37,921 nt of DNA from the NCBI GenBank assembly GCA_035649175.1, contig DASRKB010000013.1, positions 1-37,921 of the forward strand. Reading direction: 5' to 3'. Both the position numbers and the translations under genes were made by a program. The notes under the pieces were generated by a model. That model saw nothing but the letters and a program-made list of their open reading frames with translations, made no database searches and was not told the DNA's origin. How positions within the stretch are numbered: the stretch's first letter is position 1; each line of letters opens with the position of its first letter. This document shows positions 1 to 8,717 of the stretch, piece by piece. The stretch is from SCGC-AG-212-J23 sp035649175. Its GTDB lineage: Bacteria; Pseudomonadota; Gammaproteobacteria; Burkholderiales; SG8-39.

Positions 1-171
1 GAGCGGCACCGCGCCCTGCAGGCGGGCATCTTCGCCCACCACGAGGACGAGCTCGGCGACGGCGGGCTTCTCGTGCGTCATGCGCGCGAGCACCTGCGAC
101 GCGGTCTCCTCGCGCCGCGCTCGCGGCACCGAAGCGACGACGTGCGCGCCGACCGTTTCGTGCCGCCTCAT
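1..171 (-). CDS. N-terminal fragment of a CBS-domain protein, possibly MgtE-type Mg transporter
   Basis: The first 57 codons of a gene that runs off the left edge. The start is taken as the ATG at 171-169; in-frame GTG and TTG codons lie 15 and 9 bases upstream and cannot be excluded. The peptide begins MRRHETVGAHVV and continues through VPRARREETASQVLARM to a strand reading AELVLVVGEDARLQGAVPL. That is the opening of a CBS domain, as found in MgtE-family divalent-cation transporters and stand-alone CBS proteins. No membrane segment is inside the window, so transporter versus regulator is open. It starts 20 bases after the stop of the periplasmic-protein gene on the same strand and probably shares its transcript, which would place it under the FNR-type box at 590-603. 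Confidence 0.5.
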   Translation of the reverse strand, partial: MRRHETVGAHVVASVPRARREETASQVLARMTHEKPAVAELVLVVGEDARLQGAVPL

Positions 172-191
172 AGGCGGCAATGGCACTGGCG

Positions 192-533
192 CTAGCGGGC
201 GCGCCCGCCGCCGTAACCGGGGCCCATGCCGCCGCCCGCGCCGCCTTGCATCGGCGGCTGCTCGGGCATGGAAAGGCCGCGTTCCTTGGCGCGCTCCTGC
301 ATCAGCGCATGATGCTCGGCGCGGATGCGCTCGCGCTCTTCCTGGGTCTGCGGGGCCTGCATCCTGGCGCGAAACTGGTCGCGCTCCTGCGGCGTCATCA
401 TCTGGTAGCCGTAGATGTCCTGGTCGCGCAACTGGGTCTGGGTCTCATCTCGGGTCTGATCGCGGTCCTGGGCGAATGCGGCGAAGGCAGGTGCCGCTAG
501 GGCGGCGATGAGCACAGCGTGCGCAAATTTCAT
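192..533 (-). CDS. Small periplasmic protein with signal peptide, Gln/Arg/Glu rich
   Basis: A 113-aa product. The ATG at 533-531 is chosen because an AAGGAGA ribosome binding site precedes it and a classic signal peptide follows (MKFAHAVLIAALAAPAFAAFA, predicted cut before QDRDQ). The mature part is hydrophilic and helical: a YGYQMMTPQERDQFRARM segment, then EERERIRAEHHALMQERAKERG, ending in a Gly-rich tail. The TPQERDQF...RIRAEHHALM pattern recalls Spy/CpxP-like LTxxQ periplasmic proteins, but the match is too loose to name the family. A promoter fits upstream: FNR-type box at 590-603, CAGAAT at 568-563 as -10 (centres 31 bp apart), start site near 556, then a leader of about 22 nt carrying the ribosome binding site. 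The function is unknown; a periplasmic stress role is only suggested by context. Confidence 0.75.
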   Translation of the reverse strand: MKFAHAVLIAALAAPAFAAFAQDRDQTRDETQTQLRDQDIYGYQMMTPQERDQFRARMQAPQTQEERERIRAEHHALMQERAKERGLSMPEQPPMQGGAGGGMGPGYGGGRAR

Positions 534-589
534 ATGCTTCTCCTTTCGGGAAACGCGTTTGCATTCTGGGGCAGCCCGCCGGCCGCCCA

Positions 590-603
590 TTGACCTGTAT
601 CAA
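590..603. promoter_or_regulatory. FNR/Dnr-type box (a), TTGACCTGTATCAA, between divergent genes
   Basis: TTGAC-CTGT-ATCAA matches the FNR-family consensus TTGAT-N4-ATCAA with one change. Its centre is 596.5. On the minus strand CAGAAT (568-563) is a -10 with centre 31 bp away; on the plus strand GACAAT (627-632) lies 33 bp away. The site can therefore act as a class II activator site (-41.5) for both the periplasmic-protein gene and the GNAT gene. Confidence 0.75.
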
Positions 604-637
604 CCGGCGTGCCCGCCTGAGGCGGCGACAATCCAGC

Positions 638-1161
638 ATGGCCGACTATCCCGCGCAGCTCGAACGCCGGCGGGTGCTCGCCGACGGCCGCGGCGTGCTC
701 ATCCGACCCATCCGGGCGAACGACGAGCCGCGCGAGCACGAGTTCCTGGACGGCCTCTCCGGCGACACGCAGCGGCGGCGCTTCATCCGCTACGCGATGC
801 CGCGAGGCGACGCCCTGGTGCACTTCTTCACCCACATCGACTACGACCGGCACATGGCGTTCGTCTGCGAGGCTACGGTCGACGGCGCACCTCACATCGT
901 CGGCGACGCGCGCTATGTCGCCAATGCGGACGGGCGCAGCTGCGAGTTCGGCGTCGTAGTGGCCGACGACTGGCACCACACCGGCATCGCGCAGCTCCTG
1001 ATGAGCGAGCTCATGCGCGAGGCGCGCCGCCGCGGGTTCGAGACCATGGAGGGCTTGGTCCTGAGCGACAATGCGGACATGATCGGCTTCGTGAGCGCCC
1101 TCGGCTTCTCGGTAAGCGAAGCACCCCAGGATCCCGCCCTGGTGCGGGTGGTCAAGCGGCT

Positions 1162-1165
<4 letters not shown>
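638..1165 (+). CDS. GNAT-family N-acetyltransferase, stand-alone
   Basis: A 175-aa single-domain GNAT protein that would transfer an acyl group from acyl-CoA to an amine, probably a protein lysine. The start ATG 638 (MADYPAQLERR) is supported by alignment with the C-terminal GNAT domain of the large fusion at 34733-37405. Shared features are YPxxLE near the start, a LxDGxxxxxRPxRxxD strand, FxxxLSxxxxxRRF, the DYDRxxAxVC stretch, the FxxVVADxWxxxGxxxxLL CoA-binding region (around residues 103-120) and DMxxxxxxLGF near the end. So the two are paralogous catalytic domains. There is no convincing ribosome binding site, and the predicted start site of the box-driven promoter falls on the ATG. The stop overlaps the next gene (CTGA), so it heads an operon with the ABC exporter genes. 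The substrate is unknown. Confidence 0.85.
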
Positions 1166-1868
<703 letters not shown>

Positions 1869-1872
<4 letters not shown>

Positions 1873-4232
1873 AGGCGATCGACCGCAAGCTCGTGAGAGA
1901 CCTCTGGGCGCTCAAGACCCAGGTGATCTCGATCGCGCTCGTGATCGCCTGCGGCATCGGGGCGTTCATCGCTTCCTTCTCGACCCACTACTCGCTGCAA
2001 TGGTCGCGTGACCACTACTACGCCACGGCGCGCTTCGCGCATGTCTTCGCCACGGCGAAGCGCGCGCCCGCCTCGCTCGCCGAGCGCATCCGGGCCATCC
2101 CCGGCGTGGTGGAGGCCGAAACGCGCGTGGTGCGCGATGCGCAGCTTTCGATCCCGGGCGTCGCGCCGCCCATGATCGGGCGGTTGATCGGCTTCAACTT
2201 CGCGCACCCTCCCGGCATGAACCGCCTCACGCTGAGGAGCGGGCGCTGGCCGACGCCCGGCGAGCGCGGCGCGGCGGTGGTGAACCAGCGTTTCCTCGAG
2301 GCGCGGGGCCTCGAGCTCGGCGGCCAGGTGAGCGTGCTTATGAACGGCAAGCTCGAGCGGTTCACGCTGGTGGGCACTGCCCTCACGCCGGAGTACGTCT
2401 ACGCGACACGCGGCGGCGGCATGCCGGACGACGAGTGGTTCGCCGTGCTCTGGGTGGACGAGGAGGCGCTCGCGGCGGCGTTCAACATGGAAGGCGCGTT
2501 CAACTCCGTGCTGCTTCGCCTCGCGAAGAACGCTTCCACGCCGATGGCGATCGAGCGTCTCGACCGCCTTCTCGAGCCCTACGGCGGCCTGGGCGCGGTG
2601 GAGCGCGAGGACCAGATGTCGGACAAGATCCTCACGCAGGAAATCAACCAGCAGCGCGTATGGGGCACGGTGCTGCCGGCGATCTTCCTCCTGGTCGCGG
2701 CATTCATCCTCAACGTGGTGCTGCACCGGCAGGTCAACGCGCAGCGCGGCGAGATCGCCGCGCTGAAGGCGCTCGGTTACGAGGATCGCTGGATCGCCGG
2801 TCACTACCTCAGGTTCGCCTCGGTCATCGCGGTGCTCGGCGTGGCGCTCGGCATCGCGCTCGGCGCCTGGCTCGGCTCGGCCATGACCGGGCTCTACACC
2901 GACTTCTTCCAGTTCCCCCGCTTCGACTACCGCCTGCCACCCTGGATCGTGCTCGCGGGCGCGGGGATCGCGCTGGGCGCCGCCTTCGGCGGCGCGTTCG
3001 CCGCCACGCGCGGGGTGCTGCGCATGAAGGCCGCCGAAGCGCTGCGCCCACCGGCGCCCGCGCAGTTCCGGCCGCTTCTCATCGAGAAGCTGGGATACGA
3101 GCGCATCCTCACGCCGGCGCAGCGCATGATCCTTCGCAACCTGGAGCGAAAACCGGTGCGCGCCACGATCACCGTGGCAGGCATCGCCGGCTCGGTGGCC
3201 ATTCTGATCGCCGGCACCTTCTGGAACGACGCGCTCGAGGTGTTTCTCGACGTGCAGTTCAACCGCATCATGCGCGCCGACGTGAACATCGCCTTCCCCG
3301 AGCCGGTGCCGCGCTCGGTGCGCTGGGAGCTCGAGCGGCTCCCGGGGGTGAAGCAGGCCGAGGTGAGCCGCGCCATTCCCGTGCGACTGCATGCCGGGCA
3401 CCGCAGCTATCGGACCGGCATCACCGGGCTCGCCGACGATGCGAGCCTCCAGCGCGTGCTCGACGCCGAGCTGCGCGAGTCGCGTCCCGCGCCGGGCGGC
3501 GTGGTGCTTACCACGCGCCTCGCAACGCGCCTGGGCGTGCGCCCCGGCGACACGGTGCGCGCCGAGTTGCTGGAGGGCAAGCGCATCACGGCGGAGGTGC
3601 GCGTCGCCGGCACGGTGCGGGAGATGGCCGGCATGAACGCCTACATGCGGCTGGAGGAGCTGAACCGGCTGGCACGCGAGGGGCAGGTAGTTTCCGGCGC
3701 CGCGCTTCTCGTCGACCGCGCGCAGGAGACGGCGCTCCTGGAGCGGCTGAAGGAGATGCCCGCCGCGGCGGTGGTGATCGTCAACCGCACGCTCCTCGAG
3801 ACCTTCCTCGAGACTACCGGGCGCAACATGGTTTTCTTCACGACGATCCTCACGCTCTTTGCAGCCACCATCGCCGTCGGCGTGGTGTATAACAATGCGC
3901 GCATCCAGCTCGCCGAGCGCGCCTGGGAGCTCGCGAGCCTGCGCGTGCTGGGCTTCACCCGCGGGGAGGTATCGGTGCTGCTCCTCGGGGAGCTCGCGCT
4001 CGAAATCGCGCTCGCCATCCCGCTCGGCTTCCTCGCTGGCTACTGGCTGTGCGCGCTGATGGTCGCCCTGATGATGCAGGAGGACGTGATCGAGTTCCCA
4101 CTGGTCATCTTCGCTTCCACCTACCTCTACGCCGGCGCGGCCGTGGCGCTCGCCGGGGTGGCGAGCGCCCTGGTCGTGAGGAATCGCATCGATAATCTCG
4201 ACCTGGTGGCCGTGCTGAAGACCCGCGAATGA
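1869..4232 (+). CDS. ABC transporter permease, FtsX/MacB-like with two FtsX domains
   Basis: 787 aa. GTG 1869 overlaps the ATPase stop (GTGA). An N-terminal membrane segment (TQVISIALVIACGIGAFIAS) is followed by a large periplasmic domain of about 230 residues. A three-helix FtsX block follows (VLPAIFLLVAAFILNVVL, then two helices around LGVALGIALGAWLG and IVLAGAGIALGAAFGGAF). The arrangement then repeats: a membrane segment near ITVAGIAGSVAILIAGTF, a second periplasmic domain, and a final FtsX block (FFTTILTLFAATIAVGVVY, ALEIALAIPLGFLAGYWL, and a last helix ending at VVRNRI). Each FtsX block has the LKALGYE/LRVLGFT coupling-helix signature. This duplicated layout resembles LolCE/MacB-type mechanotransmission permeases. 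It likely works with the ATPase and the fusion protein as one exporter; no outer-membrane factor gene is present here. Confidence 0.88.
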
Positions 4233-5422
4233 CCCGACGCAACCGCATCGCCCTTGTCCTCGCCCTGCTCGCCGTCGCGGCGCTCGTCGCCTGGGCGCTC
4301 CGGCCGCGCCCGGTGGCGGTGGAGACCGCCCCCGTCACGCGCGGGATGTTCGAGCAGACCGTCGCGGACGACGGGCGCACGCGGGTGCGCGAGCGCTACC
4401 TGGTCTCCGCCCCGCTCGCCGGCCTGGTGGAGCGCGTGCGCCTGGAGGCCGGCGACGCAGTGAAGCAGGGCCAGACAGTGGCGGTGCTCATGCCCGCCGC
4501 GCCGCCGCTCATCGACGCGCGCACCATGACCGAGCTGCGCCAGCGCGTCGGGGCGGCCGAGGCGCAGCTCGCGCGCGCCCGCGCCGAGACGCAGAAGGCC
4601 GCCGCGCAGCGCGAGCAGGCGCGCGCGGACTTCAGCCGACAGAAGAAGCTCGCGGGCGAGGGCTTCGTCTCCGAAACCGCGCTCGAGCAGACCCAGCTCG
4701 CGCTGCAGGTGGCCGAGCGCGGCATGCAGGCCGCCCGGTTCGCCGAGGAAGCGGCGCGCTTCGAGCTCGAGCAGACGCGCGCGGCGCTCAAGCGCTATTC
4801 GAGCGGCGAGCCCGGCGTGAAGTGGGAGATCCCCTCCCCCGTGACCGGCTCGGTGCTGAAGGTCGCGCAGAAGAGCGAAGGCCCGGTCGCGCTCGGCGCG
4901 CCGCTCGTCGAGGTCGCCGATGCACGCAGCCTCGAGGCAGTGGTCGACGTGCTCTCGCAGGAGGCGGTGGCCATCCGCCCCGGCATGCCGGCGCGCGTCG
5001 AGCTTGGCCGGGGCGTGGCGCCGCTGCCGGCGCTCGTACGCCTGATCGAGCCCGCGGCTTTCACCAAGGTCTCCGCGCTCGGCGTGGAAGAGCAGCGCGT
5101 CAACGTGATCCTCGACTTCGCCGGCCCGCTCGATCAGGTCTGGACGATCGGCGACGGCTTCCGCGTGGAGGCGGCAATCGTCATCCACCGCCAGGACAAC
5201 GCGTTGAAAGTGCCGGTGGGGGCGCTCTTCCGCGAGGAGGAGCGCTGGATGGTCTTCGTCGCCCAGGGCCGCGAGGCGCGCAAGCGCGAGGTGAAGCTCG
5301 AGCGCCGCAACAGCCTCGAGGCGATGGTCAGCGGCGGGGTCGAGCCCGGCGAGCGGGTAGTGGTCTACCCTTCCGACGCGCTCAGGGACGGCTCGAGGAT
5401 CGAGCTCGCCGGCGAACGGTAG
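4229..5422 (+). CDS. Periplasmic membrane-fusion (HlyD/MacA-like) adaptor of the ABC exporter
   Basis: 397 aa; ATG 4229 overlaps the permease stop (ATGA). One N-terminal membrane anchor (IALVLALLAVAALVAWAL) is followed by a short beta-barrel/lipoyl half (YLVSAPLAGLVERV...GDAVKQGQTVAVL). A long coiled-coil hairpin of about 110 residues comes next (LRQRVGAAEAQLARARAETQ through AALKRYSSGE), then the second lipoyl half (IPSPVTGSVLKV) and a beta-barrel/membrane-proximal region near the C-terminus (ALKVPVGALF...GVEPGERVVVYP). It would link the inner-membrane exporter to an outer-membrane channel encoded elsewhere. Its last 58 bases overlap the convergent 127-aa gene. Last gene of the GNAT-ABC operon. 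Confidence 0.88.
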   Translation: MTRRNRIALVLALLAVAALVAWALRPRPVAVETAPVTRGMFEQTVADDGRTRVRERYLVSAPLAGLVERVRLEAGDAVKQGQTVAVLMPAAPPLIDARTMTELRQRVGAAEAQLARARAETQKAAAQREQARADFSRQKKLAGEGFVSETALEQTQLALQVAERGMQAARFAEEAARFELEQTRAALKRYSSGEPGVKWEIPSPVTGSVLKVAQKSEGPVALGAPLVEVADARSLEAVVDVLSQEAVAIRPGMPARVELGRGVAPLPALVRLIEPAAFTKVSALGVEEQRVNVILDFAGPLDQVWTIGDGFRVEAAIVIHRQDNALKVPVGALFREEERWMVFVAQGREARKREVKLERRNSLEAMVSGGVEPGERVVVYPSDALRDGSRIELAGER

Positions 5423-5748
5423 TACGCCAGGCACTCTGGCTCCCGCCCGCGCACCACGCGCTTGCCGGCGAGCGCGCCGCGGTACTCGGTGACCACCGTG
5501 CACTGCCCATCGCCGTAGAAGATCACCACCCAGTCGTGCGTGCGGTGCATGACGTGCGCGCGCTGGGTGTTCGAGTAGAGCGCCGTGAAAAGCCGGCCCT
5601 CGTGGCGCGCGTGCATCACCGGCAGCCAGGCCTCGTGCTCCGGGTTGAAGCGCCTGGGCGCGATCGTGCGCAGCAGGCCCGCTTCCGCCTTGCGGCGGTA
5701 CTCGGTGTCGACCGCCAGGAGCGTCCCGACATCCGGCAAGGCTGTCAT
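5365..5748 (-). CDS. 127-aa stand-alone domain protein, resembling a domain seen with HhH/PolX-type DNA proteins
   Basis: 127 aa from ATG 5748 (MTALPDVGTLLAVDTEYRRK). The core IAPRRFNPEHEAWLPVMHAR, TALYSNTQRAHVMHRT, DWVVIFY, CTVVTEYRGALAGKRVVRGRE is one I associate, from memory, with a small domain found in or next to helix-hairpin-helix or PolX-like DNA-binding proteins of betaproteobacteria. No catalytic motif is evident, so the function stays open. The FNR-type box at 5783-5796 is centred exactly 41.5 bp from the A of the ATG, and TAGTCT (5761-5756) sits where the -10 should be. The mRNA is thus predicted to start at or one base before the ATG, and no ribosome binding site is visible. The 3' end overlaps the convergent fusion-protein gene by 58 bp. 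Confidence 0.72.
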   Translation of the reverse strand: MTALPDVGTLLAVDTEYRRKAEAGLLRTIAPRRFNPEHEAWLPVMHARHEGRLFTALYSNTQRAHVMHRTHDWVVIFYGDGQCTVVTEYRGALAGKRVVRGREPECLAYYRSPASSILEPSLSASEG

Positions 5749-5782
5749 GCTTGAAAGACTAGCCTGGCGGCGCGGCGGCGTA

Positions 5783-5796
5783 TTGACCGGAATCAA
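5783..5796 (-). promoter_or_regulatory. FNR/Dnr-type box (b), TTGACCGGAATCAA, with -10 TAGTCT
   Basis: TTGAC-CGGA-ATCAA, centre 5789.5. The minus-strand hexamer TAGTCT at 5761-5756 has its centre 31 bp away, giving a start site at 5749/5748, on the start codon of the 127-aa gene. On the other side lies the 3' end of the pyrophosphatase gene, so only the minus-strand gene is a sensible target. Confidence 0.75.
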
Positions 5797-5818
5797 ACAA
5801 ACCATTTCAAGCTCTGAC

Positions 5819-6286
5819 TCAGTAAGGGATCGCCGGGCCTCTCCAGGCTGCGTCGCGCGGCCGCGCGCGGGCGAGCGCGGCATGAACATCGAGCCAGCCG
5901 CCGCAGGCATTGCGCCCGGGACGGCGGCGCACGAAGTTGAGGAGGCCCTTGCACAGCGCATAGAAGCGGAAGAAGCGCACCACGGCGCGGCGCTCGCTGG
6001 GTGAGAGCGGCTCGGCGCTGCAGATGAGCTTGTCGTCCGCCATCCCGCGATCGATCAGCGTGACCGCACCCCAGGCTTTCACCGTGAGGCGGCTGCCAAA
6101 GGGTAGCCGCGGGCCCAGTACGACCGCGTCGAGAAGGTCGCCTTCGAGCCCGAGGTACTTCGGCACCGAGCCGTAGTTGAACGGGCACGGCAGCGGCGAG
6201 AGGAAGTCGAGCTTGCCGGTCGACCCGCGCTTCAGGAAACTGCCGCGCGGCACTTCGATCACCACGTCGAGCTCGGGCGCGCCCAT
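5819..6286 (-). CDS. Inorganic pyrophosphatase-family protein (family I, atypical)
   Basis: 155 aa. Family I pyrophosphatases hydrolyse PPi to two phosphates in the cytoplasm. The active-site layout is recognisable: VVIEVPRGS, Lys in TGKLDF, FNYGSVP, the acidic signature as EGDLLDAVVLG (family usual DGDPxDxxV, so the first Asp is Glu), IDRGMADDKLI matching the later Asp/Asp/Lys cluster, and a C-terminal FFRFYALCKG helix. It is somewhat divergent from the E. coli enzyme, so the exact substrate may differ. It is the last gene downstream of the APS-kinase-like gene (30 bases away, across a GGGGTCAGACCCC hairpin). A PPi-consuming partner would fit sulfate activation or other nucleotidyl transfer, but that is inference. 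Confidence 0.78.
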   Translation of the reverse strand: MGAPELDVVIEVPRGSFLKRGSTGKLDFLSPLPCPFNYGSVPKYLGLEGDLLDAVVLGPRLPFGSRLTVKAWGAVTLIDRGMADDKLICSAEPLSPSERRAVVRFFRFYALCKGLLNFVRRRPGRNACGGWLDVHAALARARPRDAAWRGPAIPY

Positions 6287-6311
6287 CTCTGATTGTTTCC
6301 TATCGCGAGAT

Positions 6312-6326
6312 CGGGGTCAGACCCCG
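6312..6326. repeat. Palindrome CGGGGTCAGACCCCG containing a stop codon
   Basis: A 6-bp perfect stem (CGGGGT/ACCCCG) with a CAG loop. The TGA stop of the APS-kinase-like gene (6319-6317) is inside it, so the last residues FGV are encoded by the palindrome. This is the GGGGTCAGACCCC element scattered between genes in many betaproteobacteria. No T-run follows on the minus strand, so intrinsic terminator function is doubtful; a transcript-stabilising hairpin is possible. Confidence 0.7.
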
Positions 6327-6823
6327 AACTGTTTCTCGAGGAACGACAGGATCGCTGCCGCGGCCTGCGCCGGCGTTCCCCGACCACCGTGGACGACGAC
6401 CTCCGGCTTGAGCGGCGGCTCGTAGAGCGCGCCGACGCCAGGGAGGTTCTTTCCATCACCCTTGTACAGCCCTTTGGTATCCCGCGCGCGGCACACCTCG
6501 AGCGGGGTGTCGACGTACACCTCGGCGAAGCGCGCGATGCGCGAGCGGGCGGCGTCGCGGTAACGACGGAGGTTCGCTGTCGCGTCAAGCACGACGGGCC
6601 TGCCGCTCTCCACGACGAGCACTCCAACCCGGGAAAGCATTTCGTAGAAGAAATCCCTGTCCTGCTCGTCGTAGCGCGGATACGGGGTGAGCTGCGTGCG
6701 CATGATGTCAGACTCGAGCACCGCGGCGTCGACGCCGCGCACGTGGAGCTGCGCGAGGAGCTCGCGCGCGATGGCGCTTTTGCCGGAGCCGGACAGTCCG
6801 GTGAGCCAGACGGCGAAGCTCAC
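6317..6823 (-). CDS. Adenylylsulfate kinase (CysC)-family P-loop kinase
   Basis: 168 aa. GTG 6823 overlaps the stop of the upstream kinase gene (GTGA), and the family start MSFAVWLTGLSGSGKS confirms it. Walker A is GLSGSGKSA; LESDIMRTQLTP stands where CysC proteins have LDGDxxRxxL; VVLDATANLRRYRD and FAEVYVDTPLEVCRARDTKG, followed by LYKG, match the APS/substrate region. CysC phosphorylates adenylylsulfate to PAPS. However, no ATP sulfurylase or reductase gene is here, and the Glu-Ser change at the usual Asp-Gly may shift the substrate. It is embedded in a run with a USP, an APH-fold kinase and a cation ATPase, which is not a sulfur-assimilation context. Confidence 0.75.
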   Translation of the reverse strand: MSFAVWLTGLSGSGKSAIARELLAQLHVRGVDAAVLESDIMRTQLTPYPRYDEQDRDFFYEMLSRVGVLVVESGRPVVLDATANLRRYRDAARSRIARFAEVYVDTPLEVCRARDTKGLYKGDGKNLPGVGALYEPPLKPEVVVHGGRGTPAQAAAAILSFLEKQFGV

Positions 6824-7890
6824 GCGCAATACTCGTTCGCGCGCGCCGGGTCGAACCGCCGGTCTTCCAGCACGGCGGTCACGAACCGCAGCATCTTCTG
6901 CCGGATCTCGTCCTGCAGCGCCGGATACCAGAGCGGGTTCGCCATCACCAGCCCCCGGAACGCGAGGAAGGGCGCGACGACTTCCAGCAGCTCCGCGTCG
7001 CCGGAGCGCTCGAGGTAGCGGTCCCAGAAGCGGCGCCAGAGCTCCTGGAACCCGCCTTCCAGCCGCCCGGAGCGCTGGAGAGAGAAGAAAAGGTAATTGA
7101 GCGCGAGGCAGGCGACGTCGTCTGCGGCGTCGCCCCACTCGCCGCGCGAGCGGTCGAGCACGCTGAAGTCAGCCCCCTGCCGAAACATGATGTTCCAGGG
7201 GTGAAAGTCGCCGTGCACCTGGCGCAGCCGATGCGTGCGGCTGCGCAGCTTCCAGCGCCAGCCGATGCAAAGCTTTTCGATCTCCTCCAGGCGCTCCCGA
7301 TATTCAAGGGGGTAGCTGTCGTCCACGCCGAAGATGCATTCGCCGTGGCCGACCAGCTCCCGGCTCCGGCGCACATAGAGACCGGGATCCGGGCCTTCGA
7401 GCTCGTGGATCTCGACGAGGTAGTCGCACAAGGCATCCGCGCGCTCGAGGTCAAGATCCGAGGTCTTTCCGGAACTTCGAATCGCTAGGAGATCGTCCGC
7501 GTACTCGTGCCCCTCGACGAACTCGGCGAGCATGAAGAGCTCCTCGGCGTTGCCGAGCGGCACGAGCTCGCCGCTTTCGCGCACCGCCCCCACGTCGAGG
7601 GAGGCGACGTGCCGCGGCAGCGCGCCGAAGGCATGGTGCGCCCAGAGAAGGAGCTGCGCGCGGTCGGCCATGTGCTCGTGGCCGAAGGGTCCCGGGCGCA
7701 CCGACTCGATCACCGCGCGCCGCGCCGCGCCGTCGATCTCGTAGTCCACGCGCAACGGGATGCCGTAGCCATAGCCCTTGTCGCCCTGACGCCCGCCGCC
7801 GAGCGGCGTGATGCGCATCACGCGCACCGGCCGGCCGTAGACTCGAGAGAGGTACGCCTCGACCGCCGCGGGAACGAAAGGATTCTTCAT
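6820..7890 (-). CDS. APH/choline-kinase-fold phosphotransferase, substrate unknown
   Basis: 356 aa from ATG 7890, which overlaps the USP stop by one base (TGATG). The C-terminal lobe carries the hallmark catalytic loop VHGDFHPWNIMF (Asp and Asn) and a following metal-binding segment SVLDRSRGEWGD, where many relatives have xxDFD. The N-terminal lobe has RITPLGGGRQGDKGYGYGIP in the position of the Gly-rich loop and VIESVRPGPFGHEHMADRA. This is the aminoglycoside phosphotransferase superfamily (Pfam APH-like), which also covers choline and small-metabolite kinases; resistance should not be assumed. It is co-transcribed with the APS-kinase-like gene, and the pairing of the two kinases in tandem is notable. 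Confidence 0.8.
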   Translation of the reverse strand: MKNPFVPAAVEAYLSRVYGRPVRVMRITPLGGGRQGDKGYGYGIPLRVDYEIDGAARRAVIESVRPGPFGHEHMADRAQLLLWAHHAFGALPRHVASLDVGAVRESGELVPLGNAEELFMLAEFVEGHEYADDLLAIRSSGKTSDLDLERADALCDYLVEIHELEGPDPGLYVRRSRELVGHGECIFGVDDSYPLEYRERLEEIEKLCIGWRWKLRSRTHRLRQVHGDFHPWNIMFRQGADFSVLDRSRGEWGDAADDVACLALNYLFFSLQRSGRLEGGFQELWRRFWDRYLERSGDAELLEVVAPFLAFRGLVMANPLWYPALQDEIRQKMLRFVTAVLEDRRFDPARANEYCA

Positions 7891-8717
7891 CAGGGCACCA
7901 GCAGCGTGGGCACCGGGCTCGCGACGGCGGACTTCAGGGCGACCGAGCCGACGAGCGCATGGTGCGCGGCGCCCAGGCCCCGCGTGCCGAGCGCGACCAG
8001 ATCGGCCGGCGTTTCCTCGGCGAGCGAGCGCACCTCGAGCGCGGCGTCGCCGACGCTGAAATGGACGCGATGGGTCATGCCCTCGCGCTTGAATAGCGCC
8101 ACCGCCTCGCGCGTCGCCTTGTCGCCCTCCTTGCGGCTCCACTGGCCGATGACATCGTCGTGCGGCGGCATCACGGTCTCGAGGTAGGTGAGCGGCTGCT
8201 GGACCCAGAGCAGGTGAACTTCCAGCTCGCCGAGCCAGGGCCGCCAAGTGGCGAGGCGCCGCGCCGCCCGCGTCGCCGGCGCGGATCCGTCCGTGGCAAG
8301 AACCACGCGCAGGCGACGGCCGAATGCGCCCGGCAGCACATCGCGCTCCTTCACGAGCAGCGCCGGCACGCGCGCCTTGTGCACGACGCGCAGCGCGACC
8401 GAGCCGAGCGCATAGCCGTGCACCGCGCCCGCGCCCCGCGTGCCCAGGACCACGGCGGCCGGCCGCTGCCGCCGAATCTCCTCGAGGATCGCCGGCGCCG
8501 CGTGCCCGATCCGCAGCTGGCGGCGCACGGCGATGCCGGCAGCGCGCAGGCGCTCCGCCGCCGCTTCGAGCTCGCCGGCGGGCGGCTCGGCGCCGCGCGG
8601 GCGGACGTTCAGGAGCATCGTCTCGAGGCGCTCGCCCTGCGCGTGCGCGGCGAGAAGCTCGCTCGCACGCACGCTGGACGCAGACCCGTCGAAGGCGAGG
8701 ATCAGCCGCGTTCTCAT
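7890..8717 (-). CDS. Tandem universal stress protein (two UspA domains)
   Basis: 275 aa; ATG 8717 overlaps the ATPase stop (ATGA). Domain 1 (residues 1 to about 125) begins RLILAFDGSASSVRA and ends VVLGTRGAGAVHGYALGSVALRVV. Domain 2 (about 135 to 275) begins RVVLATDGSAPATRAARR and ends LVALGTRGLGAAHHALVGSVALKSAV. Both have the G-x2-G-x9-G(S)-type ATP-binding signature of the ATP-binding Usp subfamily. USPs promote survival under starvation, hypoxia or other stress. Being joined translationally to a cation ATPase suggests that ion homeostasis and stress adjustment are coordinated here. No FNR-type box is visible at the head of this operon. Confidence 0.9.
   Translation of the reverse strand: MRTRLILAFDGSASSVRASELLAAHAQGERLETMLLNVRPRGAEPPAGELEAAAERLRAAGIAVRRQLRIGHAAPAILEEIRRQRPAAVVLGTRGAGAVHGYALGSVALRVVHKARVPALLVKERDVLPGAFGRRLRVVLATDGSAPATRAARRLATWRPWLGELEVHLLWVQQPLTYLETVMPPHDDVIGQWSRKEGDKATREAVALFKREGMTHRVHFSVGDAALEVRSLAEETPADLVALGTRGLGAAHHALVGSVALKSAVASPVPTLLVP

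Noticed and set aside
6317..6823. Sulfate-assimilation locus (cysC plus pyrophosphatase)
   Set aside because: No ATP sulfurylase, PAPS reductase or sulfite reductase gene is near; the neighbours are stress and ion genes.
6820..7890. Aminoglycoside resistance gene
   Set aside because: The APH fold is shared by many metabolite kinases and nothing points to an antibiotic substrate or a mobile context.
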